Notes: generated from the sequence alone by a model not told the origin. 64,000 nucleotides of DNA from JBPRGH01 sp051418055 (GCA_051418055.1 JBPRGH010000120.1:1-64000); one strand, 5' to 3'; positions 49,181 through 58,506 are shown, counted from the stretch's first letter. Made by a program: numbers and translations.

Positions 49181-49206
49181 GTTGGTTTTTATGTAAAATT
49201 ATTCTA

Positions 49207-50571
49207 ATGGATGTACTAGATTTTATCACGCTGCTGGTGATTTTGGCAGCATTTTTTACTTTATTAAATGTAAAGTATTTAAAACTGCCCTCTACAATTG
49301 GCCTTATGCTTTTGGCACTGGGGCTTTCAGTTTTTATTATTCTGGGGGAATTTGTTTTCCGGACTTTGCGAGAGCTTGCCACCAGTGTTATGGACCAGTA
49401 TGATTTTAGTGAAGTTCTTTTCCAGGTCATGTTGAGCTTTTTACTTTTTGCCGGTGCGCTGGAATTAGACCTACGAAAGCTTGGAGAAGAAAAATGGCCC
49501 ATTTTAGTTCTGGCCACCGTAGGAGTTTTAATATCCACCTTTCTTGCGGGAACAGTTATATATTATATTCTCCCTCTGCTGGGTTTACAGGTTGATTACA
49601 TCTATTGTCTCCTTTTCGGTGCTTTAATATCCCCTACAGACCCTATTGCAGTGCTGGCTATGATTAAGAAAACCAGGGTTTCCAAGAACCTGGAGTCGCA
49701 GATTGCAGGTGAATCTTTATTTAATGACGGTGTAGGTGTGGTTATTTTCCTTACAATTCTTGCCATTGCTACAAAAGGCGTAGAGAATGTAACTACTATT
49801 GAAGTAGCCCAATTATTTGGTGTAGAGGTTTTAGGTGGATTGGCATTAGGAGCCTTACTGGGCTGGATAGGTTTACAGCTTTTAAAAGTAATTGATAACA
49901 GCCACACCGAAATTGAGGTGCTTGTAACGCTTTCCATGGTAATGGGAGGGGCCAGTCTTGCAGAAATGATACATGTAAGTGGTCCTCTTGCTATGGTAAC
50001 AATGGGTCTGTTCGTAGGAAGAAAAGGAAGAACAAAAAAACTGGAGAATGCAGCAGGTGATTATGTTTATAAATTCTGGCACCTGATGGATGAAGCCATG
50101 AATGCCATACTCTTTATACTCATCGGACTGCAGGTTATAAAGATCTATATGGCCGGAATACAGTTAGTTTACCTTTATGCCGCCGGTATTGCTATTCTGG
50201 TAGTACTAGCCGCACGTTTTTTCGGTGTGGGTATCCCAATCACAGTTATGCGTATTAAAAGATCCTTTCCTTCCTATACAGTAAGGATCCTGACCTGGAG
50301 TGGTTTACGGGGAGGTATCTCGGTAGCACTTGCATTATCACTTTATGAATTGTCGAATATACCTGCAAACATTATTGATCTTATTATCACAATGACATAT
50401 TGTGTGGTATTATTTTCTATAGTATTTCAGGGTCTTACTGTTAAATATATATTCCAGAAGTTTTCAGAAGCAAATGATGACCCTGATGATCCCGGTGATA
50501 CAGATGAGGAAACTGAACCGCAACATGTACCACCTGTATCCTCGGCACCTACTTTGGAGCCAATTAAATAA
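49207..50571 (+). CDS. cation:proton antiporter (CPA1 family)
   Basis: 454 residues with about 12 membrane helices, exchanging Na+ or K+ for protons. LLFGALISPTDPIAVLAMIKK and GESLFNDGVGVVIF hold the acidic ion-binding site of the CPA1 (NhaP/NHE) type. WSGLRGGISVALALSL is the later conserved motif. The C-terminus is a short, acidic and proline-rich cytoplasmic tail (NDDPDDPGDTDEETEPQHVPP), too short for an RCK or TrkA domain. It is followed by a terminator-like hairpin. Confidence 0.9.
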   Translation: MDVLDFITLLVILAAFFTLLNVKYLKLPSTIGLMLLALGLSVFIILGEFVFRTLRELATSVMDQYDFSEVLFQVMLSFLLFAGALELDLRKLGEEKWPILVLATVGVLISTFLAGTVIYYILPLLGLQVDYIYCLLFGALISPTDPIAVLAMIKKTRVSKNLESQIAGESLFNDGVGVVIFLTILAIATKGVENVTTIEVAQLFGVEVLGGLALGALLGWIGLQLLKVIDNSHTEIEVLVTLSMVMGGASLAEMIHVSGPLAMVTMGLFVGRKGRTKKLENAAGDYVYKFWHLMDEAMNAILFILIGLQVIKIYMAGIQLVYLYAAGIAILVVLAARFFGVGIPITVMRIKRSFPSYTVRILTWSGLRGGISVALALSLYELSNIPANIIDLIITMTYCVVLFSIVFQGLTVKYIFQKFSEANDDPDDPGDTDEETEPQHVPPVSSAPTLEPIK

Positions 50572-50582
50572 GAAAAATTTAG

Positions 50583-50625
50583 AAAGGTGTTCAATAGAAA
50601 CTAAAAATTCTATGGGACACCTTTT
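50583..50625 (+). terminator. terminator after the antiporter gene
   Basis: AAAGGTGT at 50583-50590 pairs with ACACCTTT at 50617-50624, with a second stem (ATAGAA at 50594-50599, TTCTAT at 50608-50613) inside. The tail is CTTTTGTATATA. Confidence 0.65.
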
Positions 50626-50737
50626 GTATATATATTTTTTCCTTTAGAACCATTTCCTTTGAATAATCGGATTTTTGTCTCTATTTTCGACGCTTTATTA
50701 GAATATACCATTAACATTAATAACACATTTTAATACT

Positions 50738-52150
50738 ATGGCAGCTAGAGGAGGCTTTTCCAGTAAACTAGGTTTTATATTAGCAGCAGCAGGATCAGCT
50801 GTTGGTTTGGGAAATATTTGGAAATTCCCTTTTGAAGTAGGTGCCGGAGGTGGAGCTGCCTTTCTCATCATGTACCTGCTCTTTTGCTTTATCCTCTGTT
50901 TCCCTGTAATGGTCACTGAAATAGCAATAGGCCGTAAAACTTCCTTGAATCCTGTAGGTGCATTTGCAAAATTAGGTTTTCGTAACTGGAAATTTTTAGG
51001 TCTTCTGGGAATATTAAGTGGTGTTCTTATCCTTTCATTTTACAATGTGGTTGCCGGTTGGGCATTCGGGTATTTCCTGGAAATGGTCCAGAGCAATTTT
51101 GAAATAGGAGCTCAGTTTTCTTCATTTACTAACAATGTTATAGAAATAGGACTATACGGTATTATGTTTATGGCTGCCACAGCCTTTATAGTATCCAAAG
51201 GAATTTCAGGAGGTATTGAAAAAGCGGCCAAGATCTTAATGCCTACTCTGGTAGTTATGATCCTTTCCCTTGTTATCTATGCGTTAACTTTGCCAAATGC
51301 ATTAAAAGGTGCTGAGTTTTACCTGGTTCCCGACTTCTCTGAAATTACCCTTGATGTTGTTTTCAATGCACTTGGACAGGCATTCTTTTCACTGTCTTTG
51401 GGAATGGGGGCATTAATAACTTATGGAAGTTATGTTGGTAAGAATGACAATATTGTCAGCTCAGCAGCCTTTATCACTTTAGCTGATGTTGGAATAGCAT
51501 TTATAGCCGGGTTAATGATGTTCCCTTTTGTAGCTTATATGACAGAAGGCACTATGGAAGGTGTAGATGGAGGTCCGGGTTTGATTTTTGTGGTCCTTCC
51601 GGGAGTATTTGAAAGCCTGGGAGCGATGCTGGGTACATTAATTGGTTCATTGTTCTTTCTTTTACTTTCATTTGCAGCTCTGACATCTACCGTTTCTCTG
51701 CTTGAGGTCCCTGTTGCTTATCTGGTTGATGAATTCAATATTCGAAGAAGCCGTGCAGTTTGGGGAATGGCTGGATTAATTTTCCTACTCGGTATTCCTT
51801 CAATGCTTGGTGAAGGTGCGGTGGATTTCTTTACTCAATTTGTCACATACCCATCCGGTGAAGTTAAAAACTTTATGACGCTGGTTGAAAATATTGCCAG
51901 TGATACTTTCTTACCTCTTGGTGGATTATTGATTACAGTTTTTGGAGCTTACGTATGGAAAAAACATAATCTTGATGAGGAGATCACCAGGGGATATTCA
52001 GGATATAAAGCTTCTTTTATAAAGAAATACCTGGATATTACTCTGTTGTTTATTTGTCCGGTTATCCTGGGGATAATATTTATTTTAACAGTAGCACAAA
52101 AATTCTTTGGGTTAGACCTAATAGAATTGGTTACATATCCGTTCATGTAA
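50738..52150 (+). CDS. sodium-dependent transporter of the NSS/SNF family
   Basis: 470 residues, about 11 helices, of the LeuT fold. The first helix has the broken-helix signature GSAVGLGNIWKFPFEVGAGG, which binds Na+ and substrate. AFFSLSLGMGALITYGSYV is the sixth-helix region, and VGKNDNIVSSAAFITLADVGIAFIAG follows. Bacterial members import amino acids (tyrosine, tryptophan, leucine) with sodium; the substrate cannot be told. The gene stands alone, ends at a bidirectional terminator, and is convergent with the terB-like gene. Confidence 0.9.
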   Translation: MAARGGFSSKLGFILAAAGSAVGLGNIWKFPFEVGAGGGAAFLIMYLLFCFILCFPVMVTEIAIGRKTSLNPVGAFAKLGFRNWKFLGLLGILSGVLILSFYNVVAGWAFGYFLEMVQSNFEIGAQFSSFTNNVIEIGLYGIMFMAATAFIVSKGISGGIEKAAKILMPTLVVMILSLVIYALTLPNALKGAEFYLVPDFSEITLDVVFNALGQAFFSLSLGMGALITYGSYVGKNDNIVSSAAFITLADVGIAFIAGLMMFPFVAYMTEGTMEGVDGGPGLIFVVLPGVFESLGAMLGTLIGSLFFLLLSFAALTSTVSLLEVPVAYLVDEFNIRRSRAVWGMAGLIFLLGIPSMLGEGAVDFFTQFVTYPSGEVKNFMTLVENIASDTFLPLGGLLITVFGAYVWKKHNLDEEITRGYSGYKASFIKKYLDITLLFICPVILGIIFILTVAQKFFGLDLIELVTYPFM

Positions 52151-52164
52151 TATAATCCAAAAAG

Positions 52165-52196
52165 AAAAAAGCTACTTTTCACGAAGTAGCTTTTTT
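52165..52196. terminator. bidirectional terminator overlapping the terB-like stop region
   Basis: AAAAAAGCTACTT at 52165-52177 and AAGTAGCTTTTTT at 52184-52196 form a 13-bp stem around six bases. It ends the plus-strand transporter gene. On the minus strand its right arm encodes the last codons of the terB-like gene, whose stop starts at 52181. Confidence 0.9.
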
Positions 52197-52622
52197 CTTT
52201 TCAAATTTTTCAGATTCCTCAATTATCTTATCCCATTCAGGGCCTACAGGTCTTTTATCATCCCTGAAATATTGAAGCAACCATGGAATCACTTCTTTTT
52301 GAAGTTCATATTTTTCGGCTATTTGCTCGCAAAAATGTACTTCATGGTCATCAACAACCCCATCAGCATGCACCATTAAAAGCAGGTCATATATCTGATT
52401 CATCTTATCTTCATGATTTTCGGGTATATGCAGGTTATATTTTTTTTTGCTAAGAATTAATGAAGCAACCTGCCGGTCTTTCAAGCCATACTTCTGACCA
52501 ATGCGATAAATAAGTTTCTCCTCATCATCATGAAGATGACCATCTGCTTTCGCCAGTGCAATTAAATTCTGCAGGTGATTCTTTTTATAAGACAGATATT
52601 GGTGTTCAAAGAAGCCTATCAT
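52179..52622 (-). CDS. TerB-like protein
   Basis: 147 residues, helical, with the TerB metal-binding pattern: LIALAKADGHLHDDEEKLIYRIG near 20-40 and LLLMVHADGVVDDHEVHFCEQIA near 88-110. This is a pair of (A)DGxxxxxE helices. TerB-type domains bind metals and occur in tellurite-resistance and stress proteins, but this single-domain form is widespread and its role here is unknown. No other ter genes are present. The terminator stem occupies its final codons. Confidence 0.82.
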   Translation of the reverse strand: MIGFFEHQYLSYKKNHLQNLIALAKADGHLHDDEEKLIYRIGQKYGLKDRQVASLILSKKKYNLHIPENHEDKMNQIYDLLLMVHADGVVDDHEVHFCEQIAEKYELQKEVIPWLLQYFRDDKRPVGPEWDKIIEESEKFEKKKATS

Positions 52623-52676
52623 ATAGATGATTTTTATGATATAAATATATAAATAACCTTCAATATTAACAATAGG

Positions 52677-53603
52677 TTATTTGGCAAAGAATTCTTTTTC
52701 CTTTAGCAGTGGCTGCACCTTTTGTCTTTTTAGCAGCATCCAATCTACAGAGTCTTTTACTGCAATAAAATCCAGTGTATTTTTATAGTTATATATCTGA
52801 AGGTCAAATGGCCTGTTCCTAATATCTGAAATAGCAATATGTAAAACAGGTGGTTGGTTTAAAACACTATCAGTATTAACATTTTGTTTATTAATAAATT
52901 TATCAGCAGCTAAGAGAGATACCCTGTCCAGGTAATCAAGTAACTTAATGGAATCTGTTGCAGCCAGGCCTTCCACCTCAAAATATCCACCTTCAGGTCG
53001 TATAGTAAAATCCTCTTTGTCGGGATAGTTTACTTCTACCTTTTCCAAATTACTCCAGCTTACTTCATCAAAGATCAACTTGTCGCGCCATTCCGGGGGT
53101 TCTAATTTAAAAAGCGCTGCCAGATAGCTCCTGTATCCCGGAATGTTGACAAGAAAAGCCTCATCATCCTTTTTAAAAAAGGTGACCCCACCCTGCTCTA
53201 TTCCGGCAACAGTGAAATTATTAACCTCTTTATCCCCTTCATAGAATTTTACATTAACACCACTTTGGCTGAAAAGCGAGTCGATTTTTTCCTCTTCAGC
53301 TTCAGCAACCGGCCTCTTTGCCCTGACCTGGTTTAATATGGCAAAAAGAACCGTTAACCGCTGCGGGTCGGCCTGGTATATTTGATTAAGCTGCCAATCA
53401 CCATTCCGGTAATTCAGAATAATAGTATCATCCTGCTGCTCAAGAACAACACTATCTATCTCTGACACATTTTCCATGGCAAAAAGATCAGGCTCAGTGA
53501 TTGACTTATCTTCTGTTTGCAATAAATACCAGGTTCCTGCAGTGATTATTATAAGCACAGCAAGAACGGCCATCAATCGAATATTCTTCCTCTTTTGCAT
53601 CAA
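52677..53603 (-). CDS. DUF4340 protein of the gld operon
   Basis: 308 residues. One N-terminal membrane anchor (IRLMAVLAVLIIITAGTWYLL) is followed by a periplasmic part with the DUF4340 pattern (repeated strand motifs such as IILNYRNGDWQLNQIYQADPQRLTVLFAIL). Its ATG overlaps the gldG stop by four bases, so it is made with the gliding ABC transporter. Orthologues often follow gldG in Bacteroidota and in related polysaccharide/gliding loci. It has no proven role. Confidence 0.82.
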   Translation of the reverse strand: MMQKRKNIRLMAVLAVLIIITAGTWYLLQTEDKSITEPDLFAMENVSEIDSVVLEQQDDTIILNYRNGDWQLNQIYQADPQRLTVLFAILNQVRAKRPVAEAEEEKIDSLFSQSGVNVKFYEGDKEVNNFTVAGIEQGGVTFFKKDDEAFLVNIPGYRSYLAALFKLEPPEWRDKLIFDEVSWSNLEKVEVNYPDKEDFTIRPEGGYFEVEGLAATDSIKLLDYLDRVSLLAADKFINKQNVNTDSVLNQPPVLHIAISDIRNRPFDLQIYNYKNTLDFIAVKDSVDWMLLKRQKVQPLLKEKEFFAK

Positions 53604-55276
53604 CTATGGAAGTTTGTATATTTTCTTTTTCTGTAGAAATAAATAAATAATCCTGCTATAATAATGATGACCAGAGGTAAAATCAGATTTATCATCTGCC
53701 ACATTACTTTTTCCTGATTAACCTGGACCTTATCGAGGGGGCGAACCCTTATCTCCTTACTTCTGGCCTGTATTATACCATCCTCCTCCACAAGGTAGGC
53801 CAATGCATTCATTACAAAATCCTCATTGGCAAATTTATTCTTCAGGTATGGATTATATCCAAGCTCCTGAGGTTGTCCGGTATTTGGATTAACAAAATTC
53901 TCAACAAAATCACCATCTGCCACTACTACTAATTTTGACTTTCCCTGTGCCAGGAAATCATCTTTAGAGCGTGTAATTCCTTCCGGTATAAATCGATTTT
54001 TATACAAGCTTGTAAACTGCCCCTCCAGCAGATAAGCAAGTGGAATATTTTTCTCCTGCAGGTCCTCCGGCCTCAAATTCTTTCGCAAATTATTAATAGA
54101 AACAATAACCGGAGCATCCACTGACCTGGAGTAATCAGAAGTCATCATCAAAGGGATCTTTTTTACACCTACGGCCTTTACCGTGTCCATACTGCTGGCA
54201 AACCTGAAAAAGCTGGCATCCAGATTTCTTGATATGGGATGGTCCGCATACCTGTTTACCAAAGGAAAGAATGGCCATGGCATCATCCTGATCTGAGGCT
54301 GATCACCCACACTTCCCACTACAATAGGATGTCGGGCAGCCTGATTATCCTGTACAAGATCAATATTAATCCTCACTCCATACCTGAACAGCTGATCCTG
54401 AAGGTTAATGTCATAAGGAAATGCGATATTTTCTTCCTCAGCCAGGGCTTCCATATCTGCATCAAGCATGTCAATGAGAAATAAAACACTTCCCCCTTTC
54501 ATTATATACTGATCAAGCAAAAATTTTTCTTCTTCGCTAAATCGCTGCTTCGGTTTGGCAATTATCAGTGCGTTATAAAGGTCAAGAGGATTATCCTCCC
54601 GAAGATATACCTCATCTACAAGATATTTTTCCTGCAACAGGTTCCGGAAGGCAAATATTTCCAGGCTATCCAACTCCTCATGGCCTCTGACAAGCCCTAC
54701 TCTCTTATTCTCCGGCTCAGTAAGTTTTTTAATTGCTGAGGCAAAATTATACTCAATCGTTTCTATAGACTGGCTAATGGCTGACTCACCACGTTGTCCT
54801 TTGAGAAGCATCACCCCTTCCTCTTGTCCACCATAAGCTACAACTGCTCCGGGAAATACAATATGTTCACGACGCTCACCATCCTGTTCTTCAATAATAT
54901 TGGTAGGAGTTATTCCTTTATTTACCAGCGACATCATAAATTCACGCTGCGCCTTTTCACTTTTTGCCTGTGCCGGATCAATAAACTGGAACTGGACCTT
55001 ATGATCGGAATATATTTCAAACTCTTCTAATGTTTCCCTAATGGCATTTTGGAAACGCTGGAAAGGAGCATTTAACTGCCCCTGAAGATATACCTCAATA
55101 TATACACGGTCATCAAGCTGACGAAGAAGCTCTTTAGTAGGTTCCTTTATGGAATACCTGTTTTCTTCGGTAAGGTCTACCCTGAAAAAATACTCAGATG
55201 ATAAAAGATTTATCCAGACAAGCAGCACAAGGCCTATAAAGAGTTTTAGTATGTCATTTAATCTTTTGCTGTCCAT
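53600..55276 (-). CDS. gldG: gliding-associated ABC transporter substrate-binding protein GldG
   Basis: 558 residues. A membrane helix at about 11-28 (LFIGLVLLVWINLLS) is followed by an ABC-transporter auxiliary domain (RVDLTEENRYSIKEPTKELLRQLDDRVYIEVYLQG, VGLVRGHEELDSLE, ALIIAKPKQRFSEEEKFLLDQYIMKGGSVLFLID). A C-terminal helix (INLILPLVIIIIAGLFIYFYRKRK) ends the protein. GldG is needed with GldA and GldF for gliding in Flavobacterium johnsoniae. It begins one base after gldF. Confidence 0.9.
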   Translation of the reverse strand: MDSKRLNDILKLFIGLVLLVWINLLSSEYFFRVDLTEENRYSIKEPTKELLRQLDDRVYIEVYLQGQLNAPFQRFQNAIRETLEEFEIYSDHKVQFQFIDPAQAKSEKAQREFMMSLVNKGITPTNIIEEQDGERREHIVFPGAVVAYGGQEEGVMLLKGQRGESAISQSIETIEYNFASAIKKLTEPENKRVGLVRGHEELDSLEIFAFRNLLQEKYLVDEVYLREDNPLDLYNALIIAKPKQRFSEEEKFLLDQYIMKGGSVLFLIDMLDADMEALAEEENIAFPYDINLQDQLFRYGVRINIDLVQDNQAARHPIVVGSVGDQPQIRMMPWPFFPLVNRYADHPISRNLDASFFRFASSMDTVKAVGVKKIPLMMTSDYSRSVDAPVIVSINNLRKNLRPEDLQEKNIPLAYLLEGQFTSLYKNRFIPEGITRSKDDFLAQGKSKLVVVADGDFVENFVNPNTGQPQELGYNPYLKNKFANEDFVMNALAYLVEEDGIIQARSKEIRVRPLDKVQVNQEKVMWQMINLILPLVIIIIAGLFIYFYRKRKYTNFHS

Positions 55277-55277
55277 T

Positions 55278-56006
55278 TTACCAGTTCCTGCTTCCTAAAA
55301 TCATTCTTGTAAATAAAAGCATAACGACAATCACACTTAAAAAATAAACAACATCCCTGCTGTCAATCAACCCTTTACTTAAAGCATCATAGTGATACAG
55401 TATTCCCAGCTGCTGCCAAAATAGTGCCCATGATGAAAACGGATCCAGGTCACCGATAGCATTAAACCCTGCGTATAAGAGAAAACACAGAAAAACAGCA
55501 ATGATAAAGGCAACGATCTGATTGGTAGTAAAAGATGAAGCTAGAATTCCTATTGCAACGAAAACACCAGCCAGCAAAGTCAACCCGACATAAGAACCGG
55601 CTACTGCCGCTGTATCAATATTTCCAACAGGATTTCCCAGCTGATAAATTGAGTAGTAGTAGATGAGGGTAGGTATTAAAGCCAGGATTACAATAATCAA
55701 AGCAGCAAAATATTTTCCTAAAATGATCTGCCAGTCTGTGAGTGGTTTGGTTAGCAGCATCTCAATGGTACCGCCTTTTTTCTCTTCTGCAAAACTACGC
55801 ATGGTAATGGCAGGGATCAGGAACATAAAAACATATGGCCCTAAAACAAATAAAGTTTCCATATCCGCATATCCATACTCCAGCACAGATGTATCCGGGA
55901 ATACCCACATTAGAAGTCCTATCCCTGTTAAAAATACGCCAATTACCAGATAGGCGATCAGGGAGCTCATAAATGCACTTATCTCTTTTTTAAGAACTCT
56001 GATCAT
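55278..56006 (-). CDS. gldF: gliding-associated ABC transporter permease GldF
   Basis: 242 residues with six membrane helices of the ABC-2 type. The N-terminus RVLKKEISAFMSSLIAYLVIGVFLTGIGLLMWVFP and the motif MRSFAEEKKGGTIEMLLTKPLTDWQIILGKYFAAL (a conserved cytoplasmic loop with the EE-rich coupling helix) are typical of GldF. It overlaps the end of gldA by 17 bases and partners with that ATPase. Confidence 0.92.
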   Translation of the reverse strand: MIRVLKKEISAFMSSLIAYLVIGVFLTGIGLLMWVFPDTSVLEYGYADMETLFVLGPYVFMFLIPAITMRSFAEEKKGGTIEMLLTKPLTDWQIILGKYFAALIIVILALIPTLIYYYSIYQLGNPVGNIDTAAVAGSYVGLTLLAGVFVAIGILASSFTTNQIVAFIIAVFLCFLLYAGFNAIGDLDPFSSWALFWQQLGILYHYDALSKGLIDSRDVVYFLSVIVVMLLFTRMILGSRNW

Positions 56007-56922
56007 CTGATTTCCTGGTTAGCTCCTGAAATATTTGTTCCATAGATGTCTCCTCCTGCCGCAAACCTATCAATGAAAGTTTCTTTTCTGCTGCAAGATT
56101 AAAGATCTTTGCACGGACATCAATTTTAGGGTCTGTATACAGACGGTACATATTATTTTTTTCCTTTACCACACGGTTCACTCCATCCAAAACTAAAAGC
56201 TGATCCGTTTCTAACTCCTGATCAAATTCCGCAATGATAATTTTTTCAGAACCCGTTTTCTGCTTAAGTTCACTCATCACCTCATCAGCTACTATCCGGC
56301 CATTATTAATTACAACCACACGATCACAAAGCTGCTGGACCTCCTGCATGATGTGAGAGGAAAAAATAACTGTCTTATCCTTGCTCACATGCCTGATAAG
56401 CTGCCGGATCTCTACGATCTGATTAGGGTCCAAACCGGTAGTTGGTTCATCGAGGATCAGCACTTCAGGATCATGTATTAAAGCCTGTGCCAGACCTACA
56501 CGCTGCCGGTATCCCTTACTCAGGGCTTCAATCTTTTTATTCTGCTCTTTACCCAGTCCGCAAAGGCCGATAATTTCATTCACCCTGTGACGTAATGCTG
56601 ACGCTCGAAGCTTATGCAGCTTTCCAACAAAACGCAGGTATTCGTGTACATACATGTCCATATACAGCGGGTTGTGCTCAGGAAGATAACCAATCATTCT
56701 TTTTACCTGGAGAGGAAACTGAGTGACATCATGTTCGGCTACTGTTACTTTCCCGCTGGTGGGTGGCAGATATCCGGTGGTTATTTTCATTGTTGTTGAT
56801 TTTCCGGCACCATTAGGACCGAGAAATCCAAGTATTTCTCCGGGATTTACCTGAAAAGAAATATCATCAACAGCTTTCTGTTCGCCAAATTTCTTAGTAA
56901 GATGCTCAATTTTGATAGACAT
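55990..56922 (-). CDS. gldA: gliding-associated ABC transporter ATPase GldA
   Basis: 310 residues. Walker A is GPNGAGKSTTMKI (about 36-47), the Q-loop is GYLPEHNPLY, the signature is LSKGYRQRVGLAQAL, and Walker B is VLILDEPTTGLDPNQ, followed by the H-loop in VIFSSHIMQEVQQL. The C-terminal 80 residues are the DUF4162-like tail common to GldA. It drives the GldF/GldG complex, and gliding fails without it in F. johnsoniae. It is first in the operon with its own promoter and a leader of about ten bases. Confidence 0.93.
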   Translation of the reverse strand: MSIKIEHLTKKFGEQKAVDDISFQVNPGEILGFLGPNGAGKSTTMKITTGYLPPTSGKVTVAEHDVTQFPLQVKRMIGYLPEHNPLYMDMYVHEYLRFVGKLHKLRASALRHRVNEIIGLCGLGKEQNKKIEALSKGYRQRVGLAQALIHDPEVLILDEPTTGLDPNQIVEIRQLIRHVSKDKTVIFSSHIMQEVQQLCDRVVVINNGRIVADEVMSELKQKTGSEKIIIAEFDQELETDQLLVLDGVNRVVKEKNNMYRLYTDPKIDVRAKIFNLAAEKKLSLIGLRQEETSMEQIFQELTRKSDDQSS

Positions 56923-56938
56923 GTCGCTCGGTAAACGA

Positions 56939-56970
56939 CAAAACTAACGCAGATTATATAATTCTGGCAA
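56939..56970 (-). promoter_or_regulatory. promoter of the gldA operon
   Basis: On the minus strand CTTG (the TTG at 56970-56968) is followed after 21 bases by TAGTTTTG (56946-56939), an exact TAnnTTTG. The gldA ATG is 16 bases past the box. Confidence 0.55.
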
Positions 56971-57037
56971 GATTTTCCTTAATTGATAAAAAGCAGTTAA
57001 TATTGAACGGTAAATTCAAAAATGTCGTTTTCAGAAT

Positions 57038-58447
57038 ATGAAAAAATTAATAGCAGCAGTATCGTTAATTTTTATGTCTTCATTTGCCATCGCACAAAAT
57101 GGATATGATCTTGACTTTAAGATCGTGGGGCTTCAGGATACAACCGTTTACCTGGGCCATTTTTTCGGTGAGAGTACATATGTAAAAGATACCGCCCGTA
57201 TAAATAGTAAAGGAGAATTTTCCTTTGAAGGTAACCAGCCCCTTCCGGGAGGGATCTATTTCCTAGTAATGAATAAAACGCGGGTTTTTGATTTCGTTGT
57301 AAACAAAGATCAGCAATTCTCTATCAGTACCTCCGCCGGGAAGTATATAGAAGATATGAAAATTGAAGGGGATGTGGATAACAAGCTTTTTTTAGCAAAT
57401 CTGCTGTATAATGCCGAAAGAAATAAAGAAGCCACCCCACATGTAAGCATTCTTCAGGACCAGTCTACTTCGGTAGAAGCAAAAGCCGAAGCAAGAAAAC
57501 AACTTCAGCAGCTAAATCAAAAAGTTATGGCATACCAGGATTCCATAATTGCCAGACATCCGGATGCTATAGTTTCAAAGCTTTATAAATCTACTCGGCA
57601 GGTAGAAATACCAACACCTCCGGCAGGTGCCGACAGCACATTTGCTTTTAAATATTATCGTGCCCATTATTTTGATAATTTTGACCTTGCAGATGAGACA
57701 CTTTTACGTTTGAGTGAGCCTATTTATCGTAAAAAAGTAGAAGATTACCTGGACCGCCTTGTGATGCAGCATCCTGATAGTCTTACTAATGCAATTAACA
57801 ATCTTGCAGATAAAGCTAAAGCCAATGAGGAAACATATAAATACCTTATCTGGACAACAGTGCTCAAATATCAGCATCCGGAAATAATGGGGCTTGATGA
57901 AGTCTTTGTAAATATTTACGACAAATACTTTGCTACCGGTGAAATGGATTACTGGGCAAATGCTTCACTAAAAGAAAATCTTAAAGAGCAGGCGGATAAA
58001 TATCGTAAGAGCCTTATAGGAAAAACTGCATCGAATTTAACAATGCTGGATTCAAACCTGGAGCCTCAAAGCCTGTATGGTATTAAGAGTAAATATACAG
58101 TTTTGTATTTTTTTGATCCCGATTGTGGATTTTGTAAAAAAGAAACTCCTGTCATAAAAGAATTTACTGATAATACAAAGCTGGATGTAGGGGTATTTGC
58201 CGTTTCTGCTGATACTTCTATGGCTAAAATGAAAAAATATATTAAAGAAGCCGGTATGGAAGAGTGGGTTGTCGTAAACGGTCCAAGAACATATACAAAA
58301 TCCTATCAATCACTTTATGATGCTGACAGTACACCTATGATCTATATACTTGATGAAAATAAAAAGATCATAGCTAAAAAAATACCTGCTGCACGTATTG
58401 AAGATGTTATAAAAAATCACGAACAAAGGAAGAAAAGCCTCCAATAA
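57038..58447 (+). CDS. secreted thioredoxin-fold protein with DUF4369/DUF5106
   Basis: 469 residues with a signal peptide (KLIAAVSLIFMSSFAIAQ). The N-terminal DUF4369-like domain (about 20-125) is a lipid- or ligand-binding-type beta domain. A DUF5106-type helical middle (about 130-330) follows. The C-terminal TlpA/ResA-like thioredoxin domain has the active site FFDPDCGFCKKETPVI and DADSTPMIYILDENKKII. It is probably a periplasmic thiol:disulfide reductase for envelope proteins or cytochrome maturation. It is divergent from gldA. The product ends in HEQRKKSLQ. Confidence 0.88.
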   Translation: MKKLIAAVSLIFMSSFAIAQNGYDLDFKIVGLQDTTVYLGHFFGESTYVKDTARINSKGEFSFEGNQPLPGGIYFLVMNKTRVFDFVVNKDQQFSISTSAGKYIEDMKIEGDVDNKLFLANLLYNAERNKEATPHVSILQDQSTSVEAKAEARKQLQQLNQKVMAYQDSIIARHPDAIVSKLYKSTRQVEIPTPPAGADSTFAFKYYRAHYFDNFDLADETLLRLSEPIYRKKVEDYLDRLVMQHPDSLTNAINNLADKAKANEETYKYLIWTTVLKYQHPEIMGLDEVFVNIYDKYFATGEMDYWANASLKENLKEQADKYRKSLIGKTASNLTMLDSNLEPQSLYGIKSKYTVLYFFDPDCGFCKKETPVIKEFTDNTKLDVGVFAVSADTSMAKMKKYIKEAGMEEWVVVNGPRTYTKSYQSLYDADSTPMIYILDENKKIIAKKIPAARIEDVIKNHEQRKKSLQ

Positions 58448-58461
58448 TCTCTTCAAACATA

Positions 58462-58506
58462 TCTGCCATGGCAATGTTCCTTTAATGAAATTATTGTCAT
58501 GGCAGA
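58462..58506 (+). promoter_or_regulatory. stem-loop covering the yihY-type start codon
   Basis: TCTGCCATGGCAAT at 58462-58475 pairs over 14 positions (one G-U) with ATTGTCATGGCAGA at 58493-58506, leaving a 17-base loop. The start codon ATG (58499-58501) and codons 2 and 3 lie in the right arm. In mRNA it would hide the start site. There is no T tract, so it is not a terminator. Confidence 0.6.
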
